A model generated the notes under the pieces. That model was not told where the DNA came from. It saw only the letters and a list, made by a program, of their open reading frames with translations, and did no database searches. A program made the translations under genes and the position numbers. Below, piece by piece: positions 16,686-24,860 of a stretch of DNA of 64,000 nt (the first letter of the stretch is position 1; every line of letters starts with the position of its first letter). Source of the stretch: CAJWKT01 sp964465375 (GTDB taxonomy: Bacteria; Pseudomonadota; Gammaproteobacteria; Steroidobacterales; Rariloculaceae); assembly GCA_964465375.1 (NCBI GenBank), contig CAYXIJ010000002.1, forward strand, positions 87,609 to 151,608. The letters run 5' to 3'.

Positions 16686-17378
16686 TCACTGGCGAGCCAG
16701 AATTTTATTGTATTCATTATATTCTTCCCACAGAGCTGCACGAAGAAATGGGTCCTCTTCTTCGGTTGCCGCCTCGCACAATTGGCGCGCAACTGTGTCT
16801 TCGTCTTCACAACCTTCTACTGATGGCATTGTTTCTTCATCTGTGATTTCGTCGGCACGAAAAGATTGATTTTCCCTGCTATTACTGGAATCACCGCCTC
16901 CGCTTTGGCCTACAGGGACCTCAGGAGAACCCCCAACCTCTGCTGTTTGGCCCAAAATTTCATCTGCGGCCGTACCTATGCCAGCACGTGCCATAGATGC
17001 CTGCTCTGCACCCATAATCCGATCAAAATCCTCAAGGGAACGATCAAATTCGTCATCACCACCCCGGCCCTGCTGACCTGTACCTGCCTGAGTTCCGTCA
17101 GGCCAACTGCCAGTCTGACCATCGCCCGCTGTTTGCTCTTCGCCCTGCTGACCGGACTGGCTGCCTGGTGGCATTTGAGGGCCGCCCGCTGTTTGCTCTT
17201 CGCCCTGCTGACCGGACTGGCTGCCTGGTGGCATTTGAGGGCCACGTGACTGGGATTGGGACGGCGGCATGGGACTCTGAGGGCCTTGTTGGCTAGGCAT
17301 GGGAGGTGTACTGGTACACGCCACTAATCCTAGCGCTAACCCAGTCACTATCGGAAAAACCTTGAAAAATTTGCTCAT
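16686..17378 (-). CDS. Gln/Gly/Pro-rich repeat lipoprotein, first gene of the envelope operon
   Basis: The frame stays open to 17477, but the ATG at 17376-17378 starts a lipoprotein signal ending LVAC, so the shorter 230-residue form is preferred. After the lipid-bearing cysteine comes about 100 residues of disordered Pro/Gln/Ser/Gly sequence with two identical 20-residue repeats beginning GPQMPPGSQ. Acidic segments follow, then a helical C-terminus with two cysteines (EGCEDED and QLCEAA) that could form a disulfide. The extended linker suggests a tether spanning the periplasm. It is the promoter-proximal gene, 16 bases ahead of the next lipoprotein. The family is not recognised. Confidence 0.68.
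   Translation of the reverse strand: MSKFFKVFPIVTGLALGLVACTSTPPMPSQQGPQSPMPPSQSQSRGPQMPPGSQSGQQGEEQTAGGPQMPPGSQSGQQGEEQTAGDGQTGSWPDGTQAGTGQQGRGGDDEFDRSLEDFDRIMGAEQASMARAGIGTAADEILGQTAEVGGSPEVPVGQSGGGDSSNSRENQSFRADEITDEETMPSVEGCEDEDTVARQLCEAATEEEDPFLRAALWEEYNEYNKILARQ
17123..17242. repeat. Two identical 60-bp tandem repeats inside the lipoprotein gene
   Basis: Bases 17123-17182 and 17183-17242 are identical by eye, including synonymous sites. Each unit encodes 20 residues, starting GPQMPPGSQ on the minus strand. Identity at the nucleotide level points to recent duplication. The period keeps frame, so copy number could vary between strains and change linker length. Confidence 0.9.
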
Positions 17379-17697
17379 TTTCGGAACCCGCTGGCGGCAT
17401 CCGGTGCCCATAGCCTCTAAATACTTAGATGCTCGTAGGAATAAAAAGGTTGCGTATTCCCGCATTTTTAACTCCATAATCGAACCTCACTTATGCAAAT
17501 TATGCTCTTATGCAGACGCCTATGTTCCTATATTAACTGTCGTTTTAACTTTTTTGGTGGAATTTAACTTGAATTTTTCCATAATGCAGTCAAGTAAGTA
17601 CGCCCAAAAGCCACCAAAGACCGCCTAAGCGTCCTGTACCCCATAAACCGGGCAGTGCTGGTACTATCCTACGCTCACACACGCTCAAAGGATGCTC
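17379..17697. other. Divergent control region of the envelope operon and the DUF4399 gene
   Basis: This 319-base gap separates the start of the minus-strand operon from a plus-strand gene. The hexamer TTATGC occurs three times at 17491, 17500 and 17508, nearly in 8-9-base register, which could be an operator for a transcription factor. On the minus strand a TTGACT is present near the rightmost third, without a convincing -10 at 16-18 bases. I see no riboswitch-like structure. The promoter of the eleven-gene block must lie here. Confidence 0.4.
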
Positions 17698-18138
17698 ATG
17701 AAGACGATAACATTGATCACCAGCATTGTTCTATCAGTTTGGATTCCGATGGCAGGCTCCCAAGAAGTCACCCTACCCCGAACTCCAGCGCCTGATGGAG
17801 CATTGGCCTACATTCAATCGCCAAAAGATGGTGATGAGGTGTCATCACCTTTTACGGTGAGATTTGGATTAAGGGGCCTAGGAATTGCCCCTGCGTTGAC
17901 GCAATTTCCAAACACTGGACACCATCACCTGCTAGTGGATACCGACCCGCTGCCTCCAGAAAATCAACCACTTCCTGCCACGGATAAAATCATTCATTAC
18001 GGGCTTGGCCAAACTGAAACGGAGCTAGAGTTATCTCTTGGGGTACATACTCTCCAGATGGTAGTAGGAGACCATCTACATATTCCTCACCTACCACCTG
18101 TAATATCCCAGAGAATCACCATAACCGTAGTCGAATAA
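17698..18138 (+). CDS. DUF4399-family secreted protein
   Basis: About 146 residues from ATG 17698, which has AAAGG six bases upstream; ATG 17692 is the alternative. A signal peptide covers residues 1-22, probably cut after MAGS. The mature domain has IQSPKDGDEVSSPFTVRFGLRG, then TGHHHLLVD and a later HYGLGQTE, GVHTLQMVVGDHLH and PPVISQRI. The His-rich turn and the length agree with periplasmic DUF4399 proteins, whose function is not established. The histidines could bind a metal. It is followed 55 bases later by a cysteine-synthase gene on the same strand. Confidence 0.8.
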   Translation: MKTITLITSIVLSVWIPMAGSQEVTLPRTPAPDGALAYIQSPKDGDEVSSPFTVRFGLRGLGIAPALTQFPNTGHHHLLVDTDPLPPENQPLPATDKIIHYGLGQTETELELSLGVHTLQMVVGDHLHIPHLPPVISQRITITVVE

Positions 18139-18193
18139 GAGCCGCAATATGTCCCTGTTTCAAACTAATCCTTCAAATTAAAAAGAGAGCTTT

Positions 18194-19198
18194 ATGGATA
18201 TTCGTGAAGGCTTTATTGACGCAATAGGAAATACGCCGCTAATTAAGCTGCGGAGAGCATCTGAGATCACGGGCTGTACAATTCTCGGAAAGGCTGAATA
18301 TTTAAACCCGGGTGGATCAGTGAAAGACAGAGCAGCTAAATATATTGTTTTGGACGCAGAAAAGCATGGTCTTATAGAACCGGGAGGGCTCATTGTAGAA
18401 GGGACTGCAGGCAACACGGGAATTGGCTTAGCTCGTGTTGCTAACGCAAGGGGCTATCAAACACTTATTTTAATACCGGATACGCAGTCACAAGAAAAAA
18501 AAGATGCGTTACGTGTCAGTGGCGCTGAACTGCGAGAAGTGCCAGCGGTACCCTACCGAGACCCCAACAATTATGTCCACGTAGCTGAAAGAACTGCAAA
18601 AGAACTTAGTCAAACAGCACCTAACGGCGTTCTCTATGCTAATCAGTGGGACAATTTGGCAAACAGAGAAGGGCACACAGCAAGTACCGGACCAGAAATT
18701 TGGCAACAAACAGATGGTAGTGTTGATGGTTTTATCTGTGCTGTTGGAACTGGCGGGACGCTAGCTGGTGTAAGTGCCTACCTAAAACACAAAAATCCTG
18801 ATGTAGTTGTTGCAGCTGCAGATCCCATGGGAGCGGCAATTTACAGCTGGATTAAAACTGGGGAGCTTAAGGCGGAAGGTAGCTCTATCAGTGAAGGTAT
18901 TGGACAGGGACGTGTGACTGGTAACCTAAAGGATTCACTTATTGATAACGCATATCAAATCTCAGATGAAGAAATGCTCTCCACATGTTACTCATTGCTG
19001 CAACTAGAAGGACTGTTACTTGGGGGATCCAGTGGGGTTAACGTTGCGGGGGCAATTCAATTAGCTAAAGACTTAGGGCCGGGCAAAACGATCGTGACAA
19101 TCCTATGTGACTCTGGAAGTCGATATCAATCCAAAATCTATAATCCAGCGTTCCTAGCGTCAGAAGGACTGCCGTTGCCACCATGGTTACCTCAATAA
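18194..19198 (+). CDS. Cysteine synthase / cystathionine beta-synthase family PLP enzyme
   Basis: The 334-residue protein is a fold-type II PLP enzyme. IGNTPLIKL lies near residue 12, the PLP lysine is in NPGGSVKDRAA (about K44), and the phosphate loop region EGTAGNTGIGLA is at about 75. GTGGTLAGV and GLLLGGSSGVN are also present. There is no C-terminal CBS regulatory pair. The family makes cysteine from O-acetylserine and sulfide, or cystathionine from serine and homocysteine. The sequence alone does not settle which. Two transsulfuration lyase-type genes lie convergently next door, which favours a role in homocysteine-cysteine exchange. RBS is AAAGAGAG upstream of ATG. Confidence 0.85.
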   Translation: MDIREGFIDAIGNTPLIKLRRASEITGCTILGKAEYLNPGGSVKDRAAKYIVLDAEKHGLIEPGGLIVEGTAGNTGIGLARVANARGYQTLILIPDTQSQEKKDALRVSGAELREVPAVPYRDPNNYVHVAERTAKELSQTAPNGVLYANQWDNLANREGHTASTGPEIWQQTDGSVDGFICAVGTGGTLAGVSAYLKHKNPDVVVAAADPMGAAIYSWIKTGELKAEGSSISEGIGQGRVTGNLKDSLIDNAYQISDEEMLSTCYSLLQLEGLLLGGSSGVNVAGAIQLAKDLGPGKTIVTILCDSGSRYQSKIYNPAFLASEGLPLPPWLPQ

Positions 19199-19233
19199 TA
19201 ATACGGTAGCAATCAGTCTCTCGAGCAACCCAC

Positions 19234-20403
19234 TTAACTAAAAACCCTTGCAAAGGCCTTCTCTAAATCGCCAATTAAATCGTCTGGATGTTCCAACCCT
19301 ATGGAAAGACGGACCGTACTGTCTTTTATGCCTGCTTGCTTAAGTTCCTGCTCATCTAAGTCGCTGGCAAAATAAAGTTTAACTGGGGCAACCAGAGATT
19401 CTGCAGAGCCAATACTGGAAGCAGTAGCAAACAACTTGAGGGCATCAATAAATGCCCATGTATGTGTCTTGTCTCCCTTTAAGTTAAATGTCAATACTGC
19501 CCCACACCCATCCATTTGTTTAGTTGCTAATTTGTGTTCAGAGTCACTTTTGAGGCCCGGATAAAAGACTTTTTCTACTAGAGGGCTAGCTGCAAGGTAC
19601 TCAGCAACAGCAAGTGCTGATGATGAGTGGCGGGCATGACGAAGGTGATAAGTTCTAAGCCCTCTTAGGATTAGGTAGGCAGCACCAGGATCCATCGTCG
19701 AACCTATGCTGGTTGCTAATTCATGAATAGCCTTGATGCGTCCTTCATCAGCTATCACAACACCGCCCATAACATCTCCGTGTCCACTCGCATACTTAGT
19801 TAGGCTGTGTACGTAATAGTCGATTTCAAACTGCCCATGATTATGTAAGCCGCCGAATGTATTATCCAGCACGGTAGTAACATTATGTTTTTTTGCCAAA
19901 GATACTATGCCCTCAATATCTGGAACCTGTAGCATAGGGTTGGTTGGCGCCTCAAAAATCAACAACTTTGTGTCTTCTTGGGCAAAAACGCGCTCTAAAT
20001 CATCATGTTGATGAACATCTAACATCGAATAATTAATACCAAAACGCGGCAGTACATTTCTTACCAAAGTCCGGATTGGTCGGTATGACTGGACGAAAAA
20101 CGTCAGTCGTTCACCGGCTTGTAAGTTGCCCAACAAAGAAAGCCATACTGCTGCCATCCCACTTGCCACACAAACCCCGTCCGCCCGACCCTGAAGCTCA
20201 GCTGATAAAAGCTCGAGTTGTCGTGTTGTAGGGTTAGCGTCGCGTGTGTACTCGAACCCCGTATGCCGAGCCTCCGGATTCAAAGAAGCCTCAATGCTCG
20301 GATAGGTAAACTTTACGGAGCGATAGATGGGCGGGACGACTGCCTCATTGCCATCAGGTAATAACACCTTGCGTTGATGTGTAAGCCGGGTTTCTTTCTT
20401 CAT
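19234..20403 (-). CDS. Cys/Met-metabolism PLP enzyme (cystathionine gamma-synthase/lyase family), copy 2
   Basis: This 389-residue fold-type I enzyme belongs to the transsulfuration family. YTRDANPTTRQLE is at about 52, VASGMAAVW at about 80, the PLP aspartate is in VLDNTFGG, and the PLP lysine is in HSLTKYASGHGDVMGG (about 200). GSAESL and SIGLE are near the end. These enzymes make or split cystathionine, or eliminate methanethiol from methionine. The sequence differs clearly from the copy at 21239-22390, so the two probably have distinct reactions. It starts 11 bases after the MOSC gene stop. Confidence 0.85.
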   Translation of the reverse strand: MKKETRLTHQRKVLLPDGNEAVVPPIYRSVKFTYPSIEASLNPEARHTGFEYTRDANPTTRQLELLSAELQGRADGVCVASGMAAVWLSLLGNLQAGERLTFFVQSYRPIRTLVRNVLPRFGINYSMLDVHQHDDLERVFAQEDTKLLIFEAPTNPMLQVPDIEGIVSLAKKHNVTTVLDNTFGGLHNHGQFEIDYYVHSLTKYASGHGDVMGGVVIADEGRIKAIHELATSIGSTMDPGAAYLILRGLRTYHLRHARHSSSALAVAEYLAASPLVEKVFYPGLKSDSEHKLATKQMDGCGAVLTFNLKGDKTHTWAFIDALKLFATASSIGSAESLVAPVKLYFASDLDEQELKQAGIKDSTVRLSIGLEHPDDLIGDLEKAFARVFS

Positions 20404-20414
20404 GACTTAGTCCA

Positions 20415-21212
20415 TTATAAAAGTTCGATTGGGTCCCCTACATTGAGTGTCCCAAGACGCCGTGGAATGAGATTCTGGCCAAACATTACACCTTCTGGAC
20501 CCCGGCGAAACCCCTTAAGCGTCATAAGGGGCTCTCCGGCTACATCCTTACGAGCAGTGTCTGGGTCGACAGTGGTAAGTACGCAACGTGCACAGGCCCA
20601 ACCCAAATCAAACTCAACCTCCCCAATTCGAATGCGCGACCAATTATCCTCAGCAAATGGCCTGTCGGCGGTTGTCACTAAATTAGGCCGAAATCGTTTC
20701 ATCTCCACTGGCTGCATGAGCCGCTTATTTAGCTCATTCAGTGACGCTTCAGAAATCAATAAAAGTGGGGACCCATCAGCAAAACTGACTTGATCTCCAA
20801 CTTTTCCCCTGCCTGCCCTCAAGGCACGGCGATGTTGTTTGCCCATATAGACGAGCTGACACGGAAATCCCATGACCTGCGTGAACCACTCATTCACACT
20901 ATCTGGGCCTAAACTTACCTCCATATGATCGCGCCAAACCTTGACCTGCCGCACTCTATGCCATTCCAAGTCTACTGAAAACTCTAACGGAGGCTGGCCT
21001 GGAGCCGTCACCTCTAAACCAGAATCACGCACGTCGACTTGAATCAAGGTCATCTTTGGATACTCTCGTTGTGTCAAAAAACGACCGGTGACATCTACTA
21101 ACATGTAACGTCTATCTCCCTGAAGGCCCCGCTCTTCAACGGCCGCGCTCTGTACCGAAATTTGTCCACAGGACTTAAGGGGAAAAATATTGATCTCCGT
21201 AAGATTCGGCAT
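20415..21212 (-). CDS. MOSC-domain protein with N-terminal beta-barrel domain
   Basis: About 266 residues; ATG 21212 is preferred over an adjacent in-frame GTG. The N-terminal MOSC_N part (INIFPLKSCG, ERGLQGDRRYML, LTQREYPKM) precedes a MOSC domain with FRPNLVT and the cysteine-bearing WACARCVLTTVDPDT near residue 210. Relatives include YcbX and the mitochondrial amidoxime-reducing proteins, which use that cysteine to bind molybdenum cofactor and reduce N-hydroxylated compounds or act in sulfur transfer. It is unusual to find it between two transsulfuration genes, 11 and 26 bases from each. Role in that context is unknown. Confidence 0.85.
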   Translation of the reverse strand: MPNLTEINIFPLKSCGQISVQSAAVEERGLQGDRRYMLVDVTGRFLTQREYPKMTLIQVDVRDSGLEVTAPGQPPLEFSVDLEWHRVRQVKVWRDHMEVSLGPDSVNEWFTQVMGFPCQLVYMGKQHRRALRAGRGKVGDQVSFADGSPLLLISEASLNELNKRLMQPVEMKRFRPNLVTTADRPFAEDNWSRIRIGEVEFDLGWACARCVLTTVDPDTARKDVAGEPLMTLKGFRRGPEGVMFGQNLIPRRLGTLNVGDPIELL

Positions 21213-21238
21213 CACGGGTCTTCGCTTTCCAAAAAAAA

Positions 21239-22390
21239 CTAGATGTAACTCAAGGCTTGGCTTAGATCTGCGATGAGATCCTCAACATCCTCTAGTCCTA
21301 CCGAGAGCCTCAGAAAACTGTCGGTTATACCTACCCGGTCCCTCTCTGCTTTATCGACATCAGCATGCGTCATAGTCACGGGATGAGTTATTAGTGTCTC
21401 CACCGACCCCAGATTTTCCGCCAGCGCACAAAGTCTAAGAGCGCCAATAAGTTTTTTTCCGGCTTCTACTCCGCCATGTACCTCAAACCCAAGCATAGCG
21501 CCAAAGCCTTCTGCTTGACGGCTAGCCAGCTCGAATTGGCTAAATGATTCTAATCCTGGATAGTTAACCGTCGATACCTTCGGATGAGACTCTAGAAATT
21601 CAGCAATAGCCTGGGCATTGGCTGATTGCCTCTCGAGTCGAATGGACAGCGTCTTGCAACCCTGCAAGGTGAGCCACGCAACCCAAGGAGACATAATGAC
21701 GCCACTTGCGTTCTGGATAAACCGAATAGGTTCATCTAAATCCTGGCTCTTGGTGATAACCGCACCCCCTACTGTGGCATTGTGTCCATCAAAATATTTG
21801 GTTGTACTATGGATCACAATATCTGCGCCTAATTCCAAAGGCCGCTGGTAGAAAGGTGTTAGGAAAGTGTTATCAACCGCATGGGTAATACCACGGGAAC
21901 GAGAAATCTCAGAAATCGCGGCAATATCCGTACACTTAAGGTTCGGATTAGCCGGTGTTTCCGTCAATATCAATCGCGTATTATCTTTAATCGCTGCACT
22001 TACCGTGTCCGGGTCAGATGTATCAGAAAATGTAAACTCAACACCATAACGCTGGTATATCTTTGTACATAAACGGTAAGTACCCCCATACGCTACATCA
22101 GACACCACGGCATGCTCTCCTCCATTGAGGGATGCCTGAATAACAGCCTGAATTGCAGCCATCCCAGTGGAATAGCAGGTGCAATCAAATCCCCCCTCCA
22201 GCGATGACAATTTTTTCTCCAGCGCCCGGACGGTAGGATTTGCACTCCGCGAATAAGAATAGCCCTTACCAAGGTAATCATCCACGGACTCCTGCACAAA
22301 GGTAGTAGTCTGATACACAGGCGTTAAGATAGACCCTGTAACAGGATCCGGGCTCACTCCTGCGTGAATTTGTTTTGTTGTAAAACCCAT
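21239..22390 (-). CDS. Cystathionine gamma-lyase/synthase-type PLP enzyme, copy 1
   Basis: The protein has about 383 residues from ATG 22390; an in-frame start at 22444 would add 18 residues that do not resemble the family. The N-terminus GFTTKQIHAGVSPDP and TPVYQTTTF are typical. YSRSANPTVRALE, CYSTGMAAI, AVDNTFLTPFYQRP and the PLP lysine in HSTTKYFDGHNATVGGAV (about 200) follow, with GSVETLITHP and RLSVGLED near the end. This matches cystathionine gamma-lyase/synthase more closely than copy 2 does. It heads a three-gene run with the MOSC protein and copy 2. Exact substrate is not decidable by eye. Confidence 0.88.
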   Translation of the reverse strand: MGFTTKQIHAGVSPDPVTGSILTPVYQTTTFVQESVDDYLGKGYSYSRSANPTVRALEKKLSSLEGGFDCTCYSTGMAAIQAVIQASLNGGEHAVVSDVAYGGTYRLCTKIYQRYGVEFTFSDTSDPDTVSAAIKDNTRLILTETPANPNLKCTDIAAISEISRSRGITHAVDNTFLTPFYQRPLELGADIVIHSTTKYFDGHNATVGGAVITKSQDLDEPIRFIQNASGVIMSPWVAWLTLQGCKTLSIRLERQSANAQAIAEFLESHPKVSTVNYPGLESFSQFELASRQAEGFGAMLGFEVHGGVEAGKKLIGALRLCALAENLGSVETLITHPVTMTHADVDKAERDRVGITDSFLRLSVGLEDVEDLIADLSQALSYI

Positions 22391-22917
22391 GGGAGACAAT
22401 TCTCCGACAAAGCTAGTCTCACATGATACCTCAAGGCCTACCACACCACGCTAAAATGAGTGCCCAAAAAAGGAGGCTGTCATACTATTAAAAGGATCCT
22501 GCTGTCATGGCCTGGTTTCATTTACCGTGCATTCTGAGCATACCCATTAACAAGTGAAGAAACTGGAGAGAAAACAAAGAGCCATCTCCAAAGATCTTTT
22601 TGCAAAATATGTGGTAGTAGCTTACGGGCCTGATCACCAAAATGGCAGAACCTGTTCATCCATTTGCCTCGATTATTGATAGCTCCCTACCAATCCCACC
22701 GAAACGGACTCATCTTATGACAAGCTCTAAAACAGAGTGGGTAGTCTTGCGCACAGATCCGCAAAATCAAGTGTTCGAACAATACCCCAAAGAATCAATA
22801 GCTGAGTAGCATAAGCAGCTAGGCTAGAAAACTAATTTTTCCACGCTCCAGCGCAACCGGCGGATCATGTCATAATAGCAATACTATCGAAACCTGACGC
22901 TCTACGAAAAACAACAA
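22391..22917. other. Long intergenic region, possible small ORF only
   Basis: This 527-base gap separates divergent genes. A GGAGG-containing stretch near 22474 is not followed by a usable start. A 55-codon frame at 22642-22809 is listed separately. A GTTCGAAC near 22775 recalls a tRNA T-loop, but neither its stem nor an acceptor stem can be formed. I found no hairpin with a T run, no repeat and no recognisable RNA. Confidence 0.4.
22642..22809 (+). CDS. Possible 55-residue small protein
   Basis: An ATG-started frame of 55 codons ends at TAG 22807-22809. The product (starting MAEPVHPFASI and containing EWVVLRTDPQNQ) has a balanced, protein-like composition without a signal peptide or helix. 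No ribosome site is visible upstream of the ATG. I do not recognise it. It may be a chance frame or the relic of a longer gene in this otherwise empty 527-base gap. Confidence 0.25.
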   Translation: MAEPVHPFASIIDSSLPIPPKRTHLMTSSKTEWVVLRTDPQNQVFEQYPKESIAE

Positions 22918-23397
22918 ATGGCCGGTCGCATAGACACAAGACTCGAAGAATTGGGGATCATTTTACCGCAAGCACAAAAGCCTAGAGTCGCCAAGATCCT
23001 TCCCTATACGATTAGCGGAAATTTATTATTTGTGTCCGGCCAAATCCCTCAATGGGAAGGTGAAATCCGCTACCAGGGCAAAATTGGAAGAAACCTCACC
23101 CTGGAGGAAGGCCGTGAGGCGGCGCGTTTGAGCGCTCTCAATCTACTCGCCCATACACGCAACGCTTTGGCCGGCAATCTGGACCGCATCAATCGCTTTC
23201 TAAAAGTAAATGGTTTTGTCAGTGTCACTGAGGACTTCGACGAAGTTGCCGCGGTAGTGAACGGAGCGTCAGAATTAATTCAAGAAATATTCGGTGACGC
23301 CGGCACGCACGCGCGTATCGCGATTGGCGCTGCGAACATGCCCATCGGTGTCTCAGTGGAGATTGAGGCAATTATCGAAATAAACTCTGACTCTTAA
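22918..23397 (+). CDS. RidA-family (YjgF/YER057c/UK114) enamine/imine deaminase
   Basis: 159 residues, slightly longer than the classic 128-residue RidA, as in the longer subgroup of the family. FVSGQIPQ lies near residue 40, AALNLL-type helix residues follow, and the C-terminus has the arginine in THARIAIGAANMPIG and VSVEIEAII. The arginine corresponds to the catalytic Arg105 of RidA. RidA proteins hydrolyse reactive enamines such as 2-aminoacrylate that PLP lyases release. It sits beside the transsulfuration genes and an aminotransferase, which are sources of such intermediates. The functional link is inference. Confidence 0.85.
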   Translation: MAGRIDTRLEELGIILPQAQKPRVAKILPYTISGNLLFVSGQIPQWEGEIRYQGKIGRNLTLEEGREAARLSALNLLAHTRNALAGNLDRINRFLKVNGFVSVTEDFDEVAAVVNGASELIQEIFGDAGTHARIAIGAANMPIGVSVEIEAIIEINSDS

Positions 23398-23423
23398 ATC
23401 AGGAAGTGACTACAGTTAAGCCC

Positions 23424-24818
23424 TCATAAATACCGCTCCTTATGAGCCCACTTCAATGTGTCGTCCAAGCCTTTCGCGTACCGATCAAAAATCTCATCGA
23501 TATCTGATTCTGTAACAATATACGGTGGGCACAGCGCGACAATATCACCTAAAGCCCTAGCAATCAGGCCGTGGGCTTGGCAGCGCTCCGCTAGATAAAA
23601 ACCCACACTGTTCTCAGGCCTAAAAGATTCTTTAGACTGCTTGTCCTTCACCAGCTCACAAGCACCAACAAGGCCAATACCTCTCACATCGCCCACCAGT
23701 GGGTGGTCCAACATTTCACGGAACCTACTTTGAAAGTAAGGGCTCACCCTTCTTACGTGATCATAAAGCTTGCGCTCTTCGTAGAGTTCCAGGGCTCTCA
23801 ACGCAACTGCAGCGCTAACTGGGTGGCCCGAATAGGTGAAACCGTGACCAAAAATCCCAGCCCTCCCACTAGCCTCTATCATAGGCTCATAGAGAAATTC
23901 TGGCACAAACACTGCGCTAATGGGCAAGTAGGCAGAGGAAAGCGCCTTTGCAGCAGTCAGTGTCGTCGGCTTCATGCCGAAACTCTGGGCACCCCAAATC
24001 TCTCCTGTACGGCCAAAACCTGTGATCACCTCATCATCAATCAAGAATATGTCGTATTTCTCCAGCACCTCCTGTGCCTTCTTAAAATAGGTAGCCGGCG
24101 GAAGAATAACCCCACCAACACCAATCATCGGCTCCGCTATAAACGCAGCCACCGTATCAGGGTCTTCAGCAATGATTAGCTCCTCAAGATTATTGACAAG
24201 CCGAGATGCATAGTCCTCTTCACTCTCACCGCGCTCTGCACCGCGATAGTAATAAGGACAGTCCGTATGAATAATGCGCGGCATTGGCACATCAAAACCG
24301 CTATGGAAAGAAGGTAAGCCAGTAAGCCCTGCCGCCGCAATAGTGGTCCCGTGATAACCCTTGTGACGCGAAATAATCTTTTTCTTGTTGGGGCGACCAA
24401 TCGCATTATTGTAGTACCAGACCAACTTAACCTGGGTATCGTTGGCTTCCGAGCCCGAGTTAGCAAAAAACACCCTAGAGGCCTCAAATGGTGCCATTGA
24501 GACCAATTTTTCTGCTAGCGCAACCCCTGCCGGATGACTCTTTCCCCCAAAGAGATGCCCAAAGGGAAGAATTCTCATTTGCTCATAGGCACTCCTTGCT
24601 AACTCCTCTTCCCCGTACCCTAAAGAAGTACACCACAGCCCTGACATACCTTCGATGTATTCGTTACCATCCTGATCCCAAACTCGAATTCCTTCCCCGC
24701 GAGTCACCATTAACGGGCCTTTCTCGTGGTGAACCGCAAGATTAGTGGCTGGATGAAACAATCTGGAAAGATCTTGGGCTGTCAACGAGTCGTCAGTAGT
24801 ATCTCTCGAATGACCCAT
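23424..24818 (-). CDS. Class III (omega) aminotransferase
   Basis: The 464-residue PLP enzyme transfers an omega- or alpha-amino group to pyruvate or a similar acceptor. EGMSGLWCTSLGYG (about 56), ANSGSEANDTQVKL (about 117), SRHKGYHGTT, the DDEVITGFGRTG motif and the PLP lysine in TAAKALSSAYLPIS (about 286) are all present. Length and the GLWCTSLGYG motif fit the beta-alanine/taurine/amine:pyruvate group. The substrate is unknown. The downstream EamA exporter gene (- strand, ends and begins separately) is not coupled. The ATG lies in an A/G-rich context, with AAGGAG-like sequence on the minus strand (complement of 24820-24835). Confidence 0.88.
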   Translation of the reverse strand: MGHSRDTTDDSLTAQDLSRLFHPATNLAVHHEKGPLMVTRGEGIRVWDQDGNEYIEGMSGLWCTSLGYGEEELARSAYEQMRILPFGHLFGGKSHPAGVALAEKLVSMAPFEASRVFFANSGSEANDTQVKLVWYYNNAIGRPNKKKIISRHKGYHGTTIAAAGLTGLPSFHSGFDVPMPRIIHTDCPYYYRGAERGESEEDYASRLVNNLEELIIAEDPDTVAAFIAEPMIGVGGVILPPATYFKKAQEVLEKYDIFLIDDEVITGFGRTGEIWGAQSFGMKPTTLTAAKALSSAYLPISAVFVPEFLYEPMIEASGRAGIFGHGFTYSGHPVSAAVALRALELYEERKLYDHVRRVSPYFQSRFREMLDHPLVGDVRGIGLVGACELVKDKQSKESFRPENSVGFYLAERCQAHGLIARALGDIVALCPPYIVTESDIDEIFDRYAKGLDDTLKWAHKERYL

Positions 24819-24860
24819 AAGCTAGGCTCCTTAAGACTAGAAGGCTCATAATAGCCTGGG

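Noticed and set aside
22770..22790. GTTCGAAC resembling a tRNA T-loop
   Set aside because: The flanking bases do not pair into a T-stem, and no acceptor, D or anticodon stem can be formed around it.
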